From positions 434,001 to 498,000 of the forward strand of contig NZ_CP113066.1 in NCBI RefSeq assembly GCF_026625845.1: a stretch of DNA of 64,000 nt, given 5' to 3'. Source of the stretch: Agrococcus sp. SL85 (GTDB lineage Bacteria; Actinomycetota; Actinomycetes; Actinomycetales; Microbacteriaceae). Shown in pieces: positions 1 to 12,010 of this stretch (the first letter of the stretch is position 1; each line of letters begins with the position of its first letter). The notes under the pieces were generated by a model that ran no database searches, was not told where the DNA came from, and worked only from the letters and a program-made list of their open reading frames with translations. The translations under genes were made by a program, and so were the position numbers.

Positions 1-192
1 GCAACCCGACCGGCGCCGGCGACGCCGCGGTCGCCGCGCTCGCGCAGGCGCTGTGCGAGGGCGTGCCGCTCGAGGAGCAGGCTCGCGCGCGCGACGGCGT
101 GGTCGGCGGCGGCCGTGCTGGCGCCGCAGGCGGGCTCGATCGGCGATCCCGAGGAGCTGCGCGGGCGCATCCGCATCCGCCCGATCGGCTGA
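1..192 (+). pseudogene. PfkB-family sugar kinase, C-terminal fragment with a frameshift
   Basis: This is the tail of a ribokinase/1-phosphofructokinase-type (PfkB) kinase whose 5' part lies outside the window. The frame starting at base 3 opens with NPTGAGDAAVAALA. This is the PfkB signature, whose GAGD forms the anion hole and supplies the catalytic Asp. The frame then shifts: after E-E-Q the sense continues one frame over as L-A-R-A-T-A-W-S-A-A-A-V-L-A-P and ends at TGA 190-192. The break is the AGGCT at 79-83. Reading it as AGCT (CAG CTC) gives one continuous protein. The substrate (fructose-1-phosphate or tagatose-6-phosphate type) cannot be told from the tail. The break is more likely a sequence error than true gene decay. 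Confidence 0.72.
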
Positions 193-258
193 TGCGGGAC
201 CGCGCCGGAGCCCTCCGACCCCCAGCCTTCCGGGAGGCGCCGGGCAGCGGCGCGCTGG

Positions 259-264
259 TACGGT
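259..264 (+). promoter_or_regulatory. -10 box TACGGT, leaderless start
   Basis: TACGGT fits the actinobacterial TANNNT -10 box and ends 6 nt before the ATG at 271. No Shine-Dalgarno sequence is seen, so the mRNA probably begins at or next to the start codon. Confidence 0.5.
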
Positions 265-270
265 GACGGC

Positions 271-717
271 ATGGACACCCTGCGCCTCGAAGAGCTCTCG
301 GCCGGCAACGTCGTCGCGGCCAACGGCATGACGCTGAAGCGTGGCCAGGAGGCGTTCCTCGCCGCGAACGCGCGGCTCGACGAGTTCGTGAACGTGCAGA
401 GCGCGTGGCAGCGGGTCGTCTTCGACGGTGACGAGCCCGTCGCCTTCGTCATGGCCTACTTCGACCCCGAGGTCGACCGCGAGGAGTACCGCTCGAGCGT
501 GCTGCGGATGTACGTGGCCGGCAACGCCCAGCGCAAGGGCGTCGGCACCTACACCGTCGAGCAGGTCGCCGAGGAGGCGCGCCGCCAGGGCTTCGACAGC
601 CTCTACGCCGTCTGGGAGGACGGCGACCAGGGGCCCGGCCGCTTCTTCCAGGCGGTCGGCTTCGAGGTCGTCGGCGAGTCGGAGTACGGCGAGGTCATCG
701 GCCGCAAGGCCCTCTAG
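271..717 (+). CDS. GNAT family N-acetyltransferase
   Basis: A 148-residue single-domain acetyltransferase of the GCN5-related fold. It transfers acetyl from acetyl-CoA to an unidentified amine. The strand/loop that binds the acetyl-CoA pyrophosphate is visible as S-V-L-R-M-Y-V followed by Q-R-K-G-V-G-T (about residues 76-93), with the usual late F-F-Q-A-V-G-F motif before the C-terminus. The ATG is preceded by a -10 box at leaderless distance and by no ribosome binding site. It is a single-gene unit, convergent with the ABC exporter genes and separated from them by a shared terminator. Length and motifs suit polyamine or small-molecule GNATs, but the substrate is unknown. Confidence 0.85.
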   Translation: MDTLRLEELSAGNVVAANGMTLKRGQEAFLAANARLDEFVNVQSAWQRVVFDGDEPVAFVMAYFDPEVDREEYRSSVLRMYVAGNAQRKGVGTYTVEQVAEEARRQGFDSLYAVWEDGDQGPGRFFQAVGFEVVGESEYGEVIGRKAL

Positions 718-730
718 CCCCAGCATCGCG

Positions 731-760
731 GAGGCCCCCGAGCAGCAGCTCGGGGGCCTC
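731..760. terminator. bidirectional hairpin terminator
   Basis: A perfect 12-bp stem (GAGGCCCCCGAG / CTCGGGGGCCTC) with a CAGCAG loop sits between the convergent GNAT gene and the ABC exporter operon. Confidence 0.8.
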
Positions 761-777
761 CGTCGTGCGAGCGCGGC

Positions 778-2583
778 TCAGACGAGCGAGTCGCGCCAGG
801 CCCGGTGCAGCGAGGCGAACTTGCCGCCCTGCTCGATGAGCTCGGCAGGGCTGCCGTCCTCGATGATCCGGCCGTGCTCCATCACGAGCACGCGATCCGC
901 GATCGCCACCGTCGAGAGCCGGTGGGCGATGATGATCGCCGTGCGGTCGGCCAGGAGGGTCGTGAGGCCCTCCTGCACGAGCCGCTCGGAGGGGATGTCG
1001 AGCGAGGCCGTGGCCTCGTCGAGGATGAGCACCCGCGGGTCGGCGAGGAACGCGCGCGCGAACGACAGCAGCTGCCGCTGGCCTGCGCTCACGCGCCCGC
1101 CGCGCTTGTTCACGTCGGTGTCGTAGCCGTCCGGCAGCGCCTCGATGAAGGTGTGCGCGCCCACCGCGCGTGCGGCGGCCTCGATCTCCTCGTCGCTGGC
1201 CCCGGGCCTGCCGAGCGCGATGTTGTCGGCGACGGAGCCGGAGAAGAGGTACGCCTCCTGCGTCACCATGACGACCGCGCGGCGGAGGTCCTCGTCGGCG
1301 AGCTCGCGCAGGTCGACCCCGTCGAGGCGCACCGCGCCCGCCGAGGGGTCGTAGAAGCGCGAGACGAGCTTCGCGAGGGTCGACTTGCCGGCGCCCGTCG
1401 TGCCGACGAGCGCGATCGTCTGCCCGGCCGGGATGTCGAGGTCGAAGCCCGGCAGCACGACCTTGCCCTCGCCGTACGCGAACTCGACGCCGTCGAAGTC
1501 GATCGCGCCGCGAGCCTGCGGCAGCGCGCGCGGGCGCTGCGGCTCGGGCACCGTGGGCCGCTCCTCGAGCACGCCCGAGATCTTCTCGAGGGCCGCGGCC
1601 GCCGACTGGTAGCCGTTGAAGAACATGCCGATGCCCTGGATGGGCTGGAAGAAGGTGCGCGCGTAGAGCGCGACCGCCAGCAGCGAGCCGACCGCGAGCT
1701 CGCCCTCGAGCACGCGGAACGCGCCGACCGTCACGACCGAGGCGATCGTGAGCGCGCCGATCGACATGATGCCCGGCTCGTAGATGCCGAAGATCTGGAT
1801 GGTGCGGAAGTTCGCGTCGCGGTACGCCTCGACCTTGCCGCCGAAGTCGCGCTCGTTCTCGGGCTCGGTGCGGAACGCCTTGACGGCGCGGATGCCCGTC
1901 ATCGTCTCGACGAACTTCACGATCATCTGCGCGCTCGTCGTGCGGGTCTCGCGGAACAGCACCGTGGAGCGCGATTGGAACCAGCGGGTGAGCAGCGTCG
2001 CCGGCACGAGCGCGATGAGGATGACGATGCCGCTCGTGGGGTCGAGCACGATCATCGCGATGGCCGTGAAGGTCATGAACAGCACGCCGCGCACGAGCTC
2101 GTTGAGCCCCTGGTCGAGCAGGTCGCGGATCGACTCGAGGTCGCTCGTCTGGCGCGCGATGATGCGGCCGGACGTGTAGGACTCGTGGAACTCCAGGCTG
2201 AGGCGCTGCGTGTGGTCGAACAGCCGCCGGCGCAGCGTCAGCAGCACCGCCTGGCTGACCTTCGCCGTGCCGATCGTGAAGACGTAGAACGCGATGCCGG
2301 AGAGGATCGCGGCCACGACGTAGCCGCCGCCCGCGAGCCACAGCGGCATCGCGTCGTCGGCCTGGAGCGCCGGCAGCGCCACGTTGATGCCGAACGCGAG
2401 GATCGCGGGGCCCGCGACCGTCATGCCCGTCGCCACGATGACGAGGGCGGCGATGCCCACGAGGGTGCGGCGGTGCGGCCGCACGAGCTCGAGCAGCAGC
2501 CGCTGCGAGCGCTTGCGGAGCGCGCGCGACTCCTCTTTCGTGTAGTCGTCGCGCTCCTCGCCCTGGACGCCCTGGATGCTCAT
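778..2583 (-). CDS. ABC exporter half-transporter (permease-ATPase), catalytic partner
   Basis: A 601-residue type IV ABC half-transporter: a six-helix exporter membrane domain (about 35-340) followed by an ATPase domain. The ATPase shows Walker [10 protein letters not shown], a Q-loop region, the signature V-S-A-G-Q and Walker B L-I-L-D-E-A with the catalytic Glu, then the H-loop in A-H-R-L-S. The ATG at 2583 overlaps the upstream gene's stop (ATGA), so the two halves are translationally coupled and almost certainly form a heterodimer. This half carries the competent Walker B, while its partner has Asp in that position. Substrates could be drugs, lipids or peptides; nothing in the sequence decides. 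It ends at the bidirectional terminator. Confidence 0.9.
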   Translation of the reverse strand: MSIQGVQGEERDDYTKEESRALRKRSQRLLLELVRPHRRTLVGIAALVIVATGMTVAGPAILAFGINVALPALQADDAMPLWLAGGGYVVAAILSGIAFYVFTIGTAKVSQAVLLTLRRRLFDHTQRLSLEFHESYTSGRIIARQTSDLESIRDLLDQGLNELVRGVLFMTFTAIAMIVLDPTSGIVILIALVPATLLTRWFQSRSTVLFRETRTTSAQMIVKFVETMTGIRAVKAFRTEPENERDFGGKVEAYRDANFRTIQIFGIYEPGIMSIGALTIASVVTVGAFRVLEGELAVGSLLAVALYARTFFQPIQGIGMFFNGYQSAAAALEKISGVLEERPTVPEPQRPRALPQARGAIDFDGVEFAYGEGKVVLPGFDLDIPAGQTIALVGTTGAGKSTLAKLVSRFYDPSAGAVRLDGVDLRELADEDLRRAVVMVTQEAYLFSGSVADNIALGRPGASDEEIEAAARAVGAHTFIEALPDGYDTDVNKRGGRVSAGQRQLLSFARAFLADPRVLILDEATASLDIPSERLVQEGLTTLLADRTAIIIAHRLSTVAIADRVLVMEHGRIIEDGSPAELIEQGGKFASLHRAWRDSLV

Positions 2584-4463
2584 CGGTCCTCCTCCCGGTC
2601 CTGGCCGGAGCCGGCGATGCCGGCGTCGATCTGCTGGAACGCGCCCGTCGCGACCTGCTCGAGGTCCTGGCGGTCGCGCTGGGCCTCCTCGAGGCTCGCG
2701 ATGACGTGCACGTAGTGGTCGTTGCGCGCGAGCAGCTCGGAGTGGGTGCCGACGTCGTCGATGCGGCCGTCGCGCATGAGCGCGACGCGGTCGGCGAGCT
2801 GCACGGTCGAGGGGCGGTGCGCCACGATGAGCGCGGTCGTCGAGCCGAGCACGTGCCGCAGGGCGTCCTCGACGAGCGCCTCGGTCTCGACGTCGAGCGC
2901 CGAGAGCGGGTCGTCGAGCACGAGCACGGCGGGCTTCGCGGCGACGGCGCGCGCGAGCGCGAGGCGCTGGCGCTGGCCGCCGGACAGCGAGAGGCCCTCC
3001 TCGCCGATCGTCGTGTCGAGGCCCTCGGGCAGGTCGTGGGCGAACGACGCCTGCGCCACCTGCAGCGCCTCCTCGACGAGCGCGTCGGAGCGCTCCGGGG
3101 CGCCCATGAGCACGTTGTCGCGCACCGAGGCCGAGAACAGCGTCGCGTCCTCGAACGCCATGGCGACGTGCGTGCGCAGCTCCTCGAGGGTGAGGTCGCG
3201 CACGTCGACGCCGTCGAGCGTGACGCGACCGTCGGTCACGTCGTAGAGGCGGCCCGGCAGCGCGGTGAGCGTCGTCTTGCCCGAGCCCGTGACGCCCACG
3301 AGCGCCATGGTCTCCCCGGGCTCGATCGCGAGCGTCGCGCCGTCGACGAGGTCCCGCTCCTCGGCCGCCGCGTCCTGGTAGCGGAAGTGGACGTCCTCGA
3401 ACACGAGCCGTCCGCGCGGGCGCTCGATCGACCGCGGCTCCTCCGGGTCGACGATGTCCTCCTCGGCGTCGAGCACCTCGAACAGGCGCACCGAGGCGTT
3501 GGTCGCGTCGATCGCGAACGCGTAGAGGAAGCCGAGCGACTCGATCGGCCAGTTCAGCACGACCGCCGTCGAGAGGAAGCCCACGAGCTCGCCCACCGTG
3601 AGGAGGCCCTCCGAGACCTGCCAGATGCCGACGACGAGGCAGACGGCGTAGGAGACGAAGGGGATGATCGTCAGCCACATCCACAGCATCGCCTCGCTGC
3701 GGGCCTTGGTGAGCTCGGTCGAGCGCAGCGACTCCGCCTGCCGCTCGAAGCCCTCGAGCGCGGTGGCCCCTCGGCCGAAGGCCTTGAGCACGCGGATGCC
3801 GTGCACCGACTGCTCGACGGCGGTGGCGAGGTCGCCCTGCTGGTCCTGCGCCCTGCGCGCGACCTGCGAGTAGCTCTGCTCGAAGCGGAAGGCGATCACG
3901 ACGATCGGGATCGACGTCACGATGAAGAGCGCGCCGAGCAGCGGGCTCCAGGTGAGCAGGATGCCGAGGCCGATGAGCAGCGTCAGCAGGTTGGTGATGA
4001 AGATGACCGCGCCGAAGGCGAAGAAGCGGCGCAGCATGCCGAGGTCGCCGACGGCGCGCGAGAGCAGCTGGCCGGACTGCCAGCGGTCGTGGAAGGCGAT
4101 GGGCAGGCGCTGCAGCTTGGCGTAGAGCGTCTGGCGCATCGTCGCCTCGATCGCCGTCGAGGGCAGCGTGACGAAGAGGCGGCGCAGGAAGACGAACACG
4201 GCCTCCGTGAGGCCGAGCAGCAGGATGGCGACGCCGCCGATCCAGATGAGCGACTGCTCGCCGCTCGTCAGCGGCCCGTCGACCAGCCAGCGGAGGGCGA
4301 CGGGGATGAGGAGGGCCACGACGGCGGCGACGAGCGCCGTGGCGATGCCGGCGATGAAGCGCGGCAGCACGGGGCGCACGAACGGCATGAGGCGCCGCAG
4401 CGAGGGGAGGATCTTGGGGCGCTCGTGCGCCTGGGGGGTCGCGGAGGGCGATGCGGGGGGCAT
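2580..4463 (-). CDS. ABC exporter half-transporter (permease-ATPase), degenerate-site partner
   Basis: A 627-residue ABC exporter half. The N-terminus is Pro/Ala-rich, followed by a membrane domain (about 35-325) and an ATPase domain. Walker A is G-V-T-G-S-G-K-T-T, the signature is L-S-G-G-Q, and Walker B reads L-V-L-D-D-P. Asp therefore replaces the catalytic Glu, the mark of the non-consensus ATP site in heterodimeric exporters. I chose the ATG at 4463 because AAGGA lies 7 nt upstream; a longer frame to 4496 lacks such a site. It is the first large gene of the operon, 146 nt downstream of a 25-codon leader ORF and a promoter with an operator-like dyad. Confidence 0.88.
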   Translation of the reverse strand: MPPASPSATPQAHERPKILPSLRRLMPFVRPVLPRFIAGIATALVAAVVALLIPVALRWLVDGPLTSGEQSLIWIGGVAILLLGLTEAVFVFLRRLFVTLPSTAIEATMRQTLYAKLQRLPIAFHDRWQSGQLLSRAVGDLGMLRRFFAFGAVIFITNLLTLLIGLGILLTWSPLLGALFIVTSIPIVVIAFRFEQSYSQVARRAQDQQGDLATAVEQSVHGIRVLKAFGRGATALEGFERQAESLRSTELTKARSEAMLWMWLTIIPFVSYAVCLVVGIWQVSEGLLTVGELVGFLSTAVVLNWPIESLGFLYAFAIDATNASVRLFEVLDAEEDIVDPEEPRSIERPRGRLVFEDVHFRYQDAAAEERDLVDGATLAIEPGETMALVGVTGSGKTTLTALPGRLYDVTDGRVTLDGVDVRDLTLEELRTHVAMAFEDATLFSASVRDNVLMGAPERSDALVEEALQVAQASFAHDLPEGLDTTIGEEGLSLSGGQRQRLALARAVAAKPAVLVLDDPLSALDVETEALVEDALRHVLGSTTALIVAHRPSTVQLADRVALMRDGRIDDVGTHSELLARNDHYVHVIASLEEAQRDRQDLEQVATGAFQQIDAGIAGSGQDREEDR

Positions 4464-4609
4464 GGGGGTCCTTGCGGGGGCGCAGGCGTGATGCACCTGC
4501 GGCGATGGCTGCGGCGGGTGGCCGCGGGAGGTGGTGCTGCGTCGATCGTCGGCGGTGCCGCCGGCACGACGGGGCGAGCGGAGCTCGCGGCGGGGCGGTG
4601 CCCTGCTCC

Positions 4610-4687
4610 CTAGCGGCGTCCGAAGGGGCGGACGGCGACGAGGAGGGCGGGCGCGGCGGCGAGCGTGGCGGTCGTGGTCGAGCTCAT
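4610..4687 (-). CDS. putative 25-aa leader peptide upstream of the ABC exporter
   Basis: A 26-codon frame starts at ATG 4687 behind an excellent ribosome binding site (GAAGGAGGAAGCC). It encodes a short peptide beginning [10 protein letters not shown], with a small hydrophobic centre and ending R-P-F-G-R-R before TAG. It lies between a recognisable promoter (4737-4767) and the exporter gene, 146 nt away. Short translated leaders with strong binding sites upstream of drug exporters often act as ribosome-mediated attenuators, but no competing hairpins were worked out here. It could also be a free-standing micropeptide. The function is not known. Confidence 0.5.
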   Translation of the reverse strand: MSSTTTATLAAAPALLVAVRPFGRR

Positions 4688-4736
4688 GGCTTCCTCCTTC
4701 GTCAGCCGTGCCGTGGTCCGGCGCGGTCAGCCCTGC

Positions 4737-4767
4737 AGTCTATGACCACGCTGTGGTGGACGTCCAG
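4737..4767 (-). promoter_or_regulatory. exporter promoter with operator-like dyad
   Basis: Read on the minus strand, TGGACG (4761-4766) and TAGACT (4737-4742) are separated by 18 bp. Between them sits the perfect dyad ACCAC-GCT-GTGGT (4745-4757), placed where a repressor would block RNA polymerase. The predicted 5' UTR runs about 43 nt to the leader ORF. Confidence 0.5.
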
Positions 4768-4805
4768 CCCCGATCCGGTATTCCCGATCGCTCGGCGTGT
4801 CGCGG

Positions 4806-5366
4806 TCAGCGGGAGCCCGCGGGCAGCGCGTCGAGCAGCGCCCGGGCGTCGGCCGGGCGCGGGAGCAGCAGCACCGGCGGCGCCGCGGGATCGGCGTGCC
4901 AGCGCCGCATCCGCTCGCGCTTGCTCCGCCACGACCGGACGTGCCACGCCACGATCGAATCCGCCGAGAGCACCCGGCCGAGCGTCTCGACGTTGCCGTT
5001 GCAGACGAGCTCGCGCGTGCGGATGCGCCGCCAGGTGCGGCGCACGAGGCGCGCGAGCGAGACCGCGCGCGGGTAGTCGAGCGCGACGACGACGTCGACG
5101 CGGGCGAGCGCGTCGGCGTTCTGGCCGCCGTAGACCGAGTCGAAGACGTAGCCCTCCCCGTCGAGGAGCGGCAGCACGACCTCGCCGAGCTCCTCGCGAT
5201 CGAGCTGACGCCACCCCGGCTGCCAGGCGATCTCGTCGATGAGCACGACCGGCAGCCCCAGCCGCTCGCCGAGCGCCGTCGCGAGCGTCGACTTGCCCGA
5301 ACCCGTCGCGCCGAAGCAGAGGATGCGCCGCGCGCTCCGGACGTCGTCGATGCTCCCTGCGCTCAT
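4806..5366 (-). CDS. P-loop NTPase, adenylate-kinase/FlaR-like
   Basis: A 186-residue soluble protein with a clear Walker A G-A-T-G-S-G-K-S-T at about residues 19-27. A D-E-I-A-W segment follows, and then a V-V-V-A-L-D-Y-P strand, the layout of small nucleoside-kinase-like proteins often named topology modulation (FlaR-like) proteins. The Arg-rich helix R-L-V-R-R-T-W-R-R-I-R-T-R resembles the LID/adenylate-kinase arginines. It stands alone between the exporter promoter and purH. Phosphate donor and acceptor are unknown; the AAA/adenylate-kinase-like fold assignment rests on the P-loop and length. Confidence 0.72.
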   Translation of the reverse strand: MSAGSIDDVRSARRILCFGATGSGKSTLATALGERLGLPVVLIDEIAWQPGWRQLDREELGEVVLPLLDGEGYVFDSVYGGQNADALARVDVVVALDYPRAVSLARLVRRTWRRIRTRELVCNGNVETLGRVLSADSIVAWHVRSWRSKRERMRRWHADPAAPPVLLLPRPADARALLDALPAGSR

Positions 5367-5412
5367 CCGGCGACCCTACCCGGGCCCCGCCCCGTCCCTC
5401 TCGTCCCGTCCC

Positions 5413-5477
5413 GCATCGCAGGCTCAGCGGCCAGCGGACGCGATGGTCGCGCCTGCTCGACCCTGAGCCTGCGACGC
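5413..5477. repeat. 15-bp inverted repeat around a long loop
   Basis: Arms GCATCGCAGGCTCAG (5413-5427) and CTGAGCCTGCGACGC (5463-5477) match at 14 of 15 positions and enclose 35 nt. The structure lies 17 bp past the purH stop, so it may serve as a purH terminator or be a small palindromic element. The rest of 5367-5493 shows no gene. Confidence 0.45.
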
Positions 5478-5493
5478 CGGAGCGCGGAGGGGG

Positions 5494-7215
5494 TCAGTGG
5501 GCGAAGTGGCGCTCGCCCGTGAGGTACATCGTGATCCCGGCGGCGTCGGCCGCGGCGATGACCTCGTCGTCGCGCACCGAGCCGCCCGGCTGCACGACGG
5601 CCGCGATGCCCGCGTCGAGCAGGATCTGGAGGCCGTCGGCGAAGGGGAAGAAGGCGTCGGAGGCCGCGACCGAGCCGGCCGCCCGCTCCCCCGCCCGCGC
5701 CACGGCGAGGCGGCACGAGTCGAGCCGGTTGACCTGGCCCATGCCGACGCCCACGGAGGCGCCGCCCGAGGCGAGCAGGATGGCGTTCGACTTCACCGAG
5801 CGGCAGGCGCGCCACGCGAACTCGAGGTCGGTGAGCACGGCGTCGGAGACGTGCGAGCCGGAGACGCGCCGCCAGGTGTGCGACGAGAAGCCCTCGAAGG
5901 TGTCGGGCTGCTGCACGAGCAGGCCGCCGGACACCTGGCGCAGCTCCGAGCCCTCGCGGGCGTAGCCCTCGGGCAGGCGCAGGAGGCGCACGTTCTTCTT
6001 GCGCGAGAGCACCTCGAGGGCCTCGGGCTCGAAGTCGGGGGCGACCACGACCTCCGTGAAGATCGCCGCGACCGCCTCGGCCATCGCGAGCGTCACGGGG
6101 CGGTTGGCGGCGATGACGCCGCCGAACGCCGAGACGGGGTCGCACGCGTGCGCGCGCTCGTGCGCCGAGGCGATGGGGTCGACGGCCCTCGGCGCCGCGA
6201 TCGCGATGCCGCAGGGGTTCGCGTGCTTCACGACCGCGACCGCGGGCTCGTGGAAGTCGTAGGCGGCGCGCAGCGCGGCATCCGCGTCAACGTAGTTGTT
6301 GAACGACATCGGCTTGCCGTGCAGGAGCTCGGCCTGCGTGATGCCGCGGCCGCCGGGCAGCGCGAAGAGGCCCGCCTGCTGGTGGCTGTTCTCGCCGTAG
6401 CGGAGGCCAGAGACGAGCGTCGCGGCGCCGACGGCGCGCACGAGGCCCGAGGCGCTCGAGGTGTCGGTGGCCTCGGCGCTCGGGTCCGGTGCCGCCGCGG
6501 GGGCGGGCGCCGCGGCCGGCTCGACGAGCGCGGGCGGTTCGGCGGCCGCGGGTGCCGTCTCGGCCTCGGCCGGAGCGGCCGGCGCCTCGACCGGCTCGCC
6601 CGCGAACCAGCGCGCGACCGCGCCGTCGTAGGCGGCCGTGTGGGCGAAGGCGTCGCGCGCGAGCGCGCGACGCTGCAGGAGCGTGAGGCCCGTGCCCGCG
6701 GCGCGCGCGATGAGCGGGTACACGCGCGGGTCGGTGACGATCGCGACGTTCGCGTGGTTCTTCGCCGAGGCGCGCACCATCGCGGGGCCGCCGATGTCGA
6801 TCTGCTCGACGACCGCGTCGTCCTCGGCGCCCGAGCGCACCGTCTCGACGAACGGGTAGAGGTTGACGACGACGAGCTCGAAGGGTGCGATGCCGAGCTC
6901 GACGAGCTGGCGCTCGTGGTGCTCGAGCCGGAGGTCGGCGAGGAGGCCCGCGTGGATCGCCGGGTGGAGCGTCTTCACGCGGCCGTCGAGGGCCTCCGCG
7001 AAGCCCGTGACCTGCGCGACCTCGGTGACCGGCAGGCCCGCCTCGGCGAGGAGGCCCGCCGTGGAGCCGGTGGAGACGAGCTCGACGCCGGCCGCGGCGA
7101 GCGCCCGGCCCAGCTCGACGATCCCCGTCTTGACGCTCACCGAGAGCAGCGCGCGGCGGAACGGCACCTGGTCGCGGTCGCGGTAGAGGCTCGGGTCGTG
7201 CTGGGGTCCGCTCAT
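5494..7215 (-). CDS. purH: bifunctional AICAR transformylase / IMP cyclohydrolase
   Basis: PurH makes the last two steps of IMP synthesis: formylation of AICAR from 10-formyl-THF, then cyclisation. The MGS-like cyclohydrolase domain occupies about residues 20-165 (S-V-S-V-K-T-G, L-V-S-T-G-S-T). The transformylase domain follows with R-Y-G-E-N-S-H-Q and K-H-A-N-P-C-G, whose Lys-His pair is catalytic. At 573 residues it is longer than the usual ~530 because of an Ala/Pro/Glu-rich insert at about 209-258, between W-F-A-G-E and the R-Y-G-E-N-S motif. The ATG at 7215 overlaps the purN stop (ATGA). It is the second gene of a purN-purH pair. Confidence 0.95.
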   Translation of the reverse strand: MSGPQHDPSLYRDRDQVPFRRALLSVSVKTGIVELGRALAAAGVELVSTGSTAGLLAEAGLPVTEVAQVTGFAEALDGRVKTLHPAIHAGLLADLRLEHHERQLVELGIAPFELVVVNLYPFVETVRSGAEDDAVVEQIDIGGPAMVRASAKNHANVAIVTDPRVYPLIARAAGTGLTLLQRRALARDAFAHTAAYDGAVARWFAGEPVEAPAAPAEAETAPAAAEPPALVEPAAAPAPAAAPDPSAEATDTSSASGLVRAVGAATLVSGLRYGENSHQQAGLFALPGGRGITQAELLHGKPMSFNNYVDADAALRAAYDFHEPAVAVVKHANPCGIAIAAPRAVDPIASAHERAHACDPVSAFGGVIAANRPVTLAMAEAVAAIFTEVVVAPDFEPEALEVLSRKKNVRLLRLPEGYAREGSELRQVSGGLLVQQPDTFEGFSSHTWRRVSGSHVSDAVLTDLEFAWRACRSVKSNAILLASGGASVGVGMGQVNRLDSCRLAVARAGERAAGSVAASDAFFPFADGLQILLDAGIAAVVQPGGSVRDDEVIAAADAAGITMYLTGERHFAH

Positions 7216-7826
7216 GCGGTGGGCTCCTCGGGGTTCGGGGTGCGGGCGCCTGCCTCGTGGAGGTCGATCGCGCCCTCGGCGATGTCGGTGAGCACGCTCG
7301 CGAGCAGGTCGCGCTCGACGAGCTTGATGCGGTCGTGGAGGCTGGCCTCGTCGTCGTCCGCCTCGATCGCGATGCGCCGCTGCGCGAGGATCGGGCCGGT
7401 GTCGACGCCCGCGTCGACGACGATGACGGAGGCGCCCGTCTGCGCGACGCCCGCCGCGAGCGCGTCGCGGACGCCGTGGGCTCCCGGGAACTCCGGCAGG
7501 TGCGCGGGATGCGTGTTGAGCAGCGCGGGCGAGAAGCGCGCGACGGCCTCGGGTGAGAGCAGCCGCATGAAGCCGGAGAGCACGACGAGATCGCCGCCAG
7601 CAGCGGCGATGCGATCGGCGATGCGTGCCGACCACTCGGCGCGCGGGGCGGCGAAGGGCACGACGAAGGTCGGGATGCCTGCGGCGCGCGCGATGTCGAG
7701 GCCCGGGCACTCGCGGTCGGCGCCGACGGCGACGACCTCCGCGGGCACGCGGCCGTCGCGCGTGCGCTCGAGCAGGTCGGCGAAGTTGGTGCCGCTGCCG
7801 GAGACGAGGACGACGAGACGCAGCAC
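7212..7826 (-). CDS. purN: phosphoribosylglycinamide formyltransferase
   Basis: A 204-residue GAR transformylase, the third step of purine synthesis (10-formyl-THF dependent). The N-terminus reads [11 protein letters not shown], the phosphate-binding loop of the family. The catalytic region [15 protein letters not shown] is present, with the Asn-His pair, and [14 protein letters not shown] follows. The GTG at 7826 is chosen because TAGGAT ends 7 nt upstream and there is no Shine-Dalgarno sequence. It overlaps purH by 4 nt (ATGA). DUF6350 lies directly upstream, an arrangement conserved in related actinobacteria. Confidence 0.93.
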   Translation of the reverse strand: MLRLVVLVSGSGTNFADLLERTRDGRVPAEVVAVGADRECPGLDIARAAGIPTFVVPFAAPRAEWSARIADRIAAAGGDLVVLSGFMRLLSPEAVARFSPALLNTHPAHLPEFPGAHGVRDALAAGVAQTGASVIVVDAGVDTGPILAQRRIAIEADDDEASLHDRIKLVERDLLASVLTDIAEGAIDLHEAGARTPNPEEPTA

Positions 7827-7833
7827 GGGTTCG

Positions 7834-7839
7834 ATCCTA
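7834..7839 (-). promoter_or_regulatory. -10 box TAGGAT for purNH, leaderless
   Basis: TAGGAT on the minus strand ends 7 nt before the purN GTG. It overlaps the inferred stop codon (TAG, 7837-7839) of the upstream DUF6350 gene. Confidence 0.5.
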
Positions 7840-9549
7840 CCGAGCAGTGCGGTCGCCCTCGGGCTCGGGGCCGCGAGGGATCGCGGCGGTCTCCTGCTCG
7901 TCCGCCGGCGTGCGGCGGTCGGCCTGGGGGCCGTGCTCCCCGCCGCCCAGCGCTGCTCGAGCGGGGCGAGCGGCTCGGTCGGCTGCGCGTCGGCCGCGGC
8001 ACCGTGGGGCTCGCGGGCGACGGACGCGGGCTCGGCGGCGGAGGCGGGCTCGTCGGGGCCGTGATCGCCGCGCGTCGGCGCGCCGACATCGGCCCGCTCG
8101 GCGCCGGTGGGGGTGGTGTCCGCCGCCTCGGTGCGCGGCGCTGCGGCGTCGACCCCGTCGGCCTCGTCGCCCTCGGCCGCCTCGGCGTCGGTCGCCGCCG
8201 CGTCGCGTCGGTCGCGCTCCCGCTCCTCGGGCTCGCGCGCATCGTCGTCGTCACCGGCTCCGGCCCGGCCGATGCCCAGGACGCCGCGGATCGAGGTCGC
8301 GCGCCCCTCCGCAGCGAGCGGCAGCGCCTCGCCGAGCGCGATCGCACCGCCGACGCGCGCGCCCGCCGCGAGTCCGAGCGCGAGGCCCACGCCCACCTCG
8401 AGCGCGCCCCACGCCGCGACGAGCACCGCATCCGGGCCCGTGTCCGCCAGCCGGCCCGGCCCGGCGGCCCCCGACGAGAGCGCGGCGAGCGCGCCGAGCA
8501 GCGCACCGGCCACGACCGCGCCGCCGAGCGCGGCGGCCGCGAGCCTCCCACCAGTGGGCGGGCCGCTCGGGCGTGCCGGCCAGCACCGTCTGCCGCGCGA
8601 GCACGCCCACGACCACGCCGACGACCACGGGCAGCGCGACGACCGCGAGCATCCACGGCTGCGCGGCGGGATCGATCGCGGCGAGCAGCGGCAGCGAGGG
8701 GACGGGCCCCAGGTCGGTGCCGAGCGGCGAGACGCTCGAGCCGGTGCCCAGCTGGAACCCGGGGCCGATCGCCCACGACGAGGCCCAGATGATCGCCACG
8801 GGCGCGAGCGCGAGCTGCACGACGAAGAGGACCACCACGCCGACGCGCGTGGGCTCGAGCGACTCCAGCAGCACGATCGCGTCGGTGAAGCGCACCAGCA
8901 GGCCCACTCCCACGAGCAGCGCGCCGACGCCCAGCACGCCCGCCGTCGCGGCGAGGCCGGATCGCAGCGCCGCACGCGCGGCGCGGAGCCACGGCTCGTC
9001 GACCGTGAGGGCGCGGCTGGAGGCGACGAGCCAGTCGTCGCCGCGGCGCGCGAGCACGGCGGCCGCCATGCCCACGAGCGCCACGAGCGCGGGCAGCGCG
9101 AAGGCCTGGCCGAGGTCCGGCGCGGCGCTCGGATGCTGCGCGCTCGCGCCCGCGGCGAGGCCCACGAGCCCCGTCGCCACCGCGCCCGCAGCCGCCGCGA
9201 TCCCCGCCTCGACCACCGGCAGCTCGGCGAGCCGGCGACCCGCCCGCCAGTGCAGCCAGAGCGTGACGAGGCCGATCCCCCACGCGCCGAGGCCCAGCAC
9301 GAACGAGCGGCTCGCCTCCTCGATCCCGACCGCCACGACCGCGTCGGTCGCGAGCGTCACCCCGATGTCGACGCCGTGGCCGAGCATCCACGCGTCGACC
9401 GCGAGGCGCCACTGCACGAGCGGATCCCCGCCGAAACCCTGGTCGACGCCCCACACCACGAGCAGCACGAGCGCGGTCGCGACGAGCCCGACCGCCGCGA
9501 TGGCGGCGGACTCGATGGCTTGGCCGATCCCGGCCCACACGCGACGCAC
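7837..9549 (-). pseudogene. DUF6350 (PerM-like) membrane protein, two frame breaks
   Basis: A large integral membrane protein of the actinobacterial DUF6350 family, linked in some species to cell division. About ten hydrophobic segments are followed by an acidic, Pro/Ala-rich tail of roughly 120 residues. The reading frame breaks twice. At 8542-8546 the minus strand has GAGGCTC where GAGCTC gives H-W-W-E-L-A-A-A-A-L. At 7949-7954 CAGCGCTGG should be CAGCTGG, giving L-E-Q-L-G-G-G-E-H-G. The extra 1 + 2 bases sum to 3, so the gene returns to its first frame and ends T-A-R-stop at 7837. GTG 9549 follows TAGTGT by 7 nt (leaderless). Both breaks look like sequence errors at AGCT. Confidence 0.75.
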
Positions 9550-9556
9550 GACGGGC

Positions 9557-9562
9557 ACACTA
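9557..9562 (-). promoter_or_regulatory. -10 box TAGTGT, leaderless DUF6350 start
   Basis: TAGTGT on the minus strand is followed after 7 nt by GTG 9549, the same geometry as at purN. An in-frame GTG at 9558 overlaps the box and is therefore less likely. Confidence 0.42.
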
Positions 9563-9659
9563 CCGAGGCCCCGCGGCCCCCGCGGCCTGCCTCGCCGGGC
9601 GCCCGCATGCCCGCGCCCGGGACGCCTCCGAGGCGGACGCGCGGCCAGGCGCGGCGCGA

Positions 9660-11960
<2,301 letters not shown>

Positions 11961-11971
11961 CGCGCGCACCG

Positions 11972-12003
11972 AAGGGGGGGCCCGGCTCGCGCCGGGCCCC
12001 CTT
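11972..12003 (+). terminator. icd terminator hairpin
   Basis: GGGCCCGGC / GCCGGGCCC with flanking G/C runs and a TCGC loop forms a strong stem 11 nt past the icd stop. The outer AAG/CTT pairs leave a small G bulge. Confidence 0.7.
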
Positions 12004-12010
12004 CCGCATT

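Noticed and set aside
79..83. Programmed ribosomal frameshifting as cause of the broken genes
   Set aside because: Shifts occur in many unrelated genes without slippery heptamers or downstream structures, and always at AGCT rather than at a slip site.
695..2341. Long open frames antisense or out of frame to clear genes (for example 695-2341, 805-2715, 13771-15690, 14094-16295, 31168-32721)
   Set aside because: They arise from extreme GC content. They have Arg/Ala/Pro-rich translations, no ribosome sites and no families, and the opposite or alternate frame encodes a recognised protein.
2580..4463. Loss of function of the ABC half with Asp in Walker B
   Set aside because: This is the normal degenerate site of heterodimeric exporters; the partner keeps the catalytic Glu.
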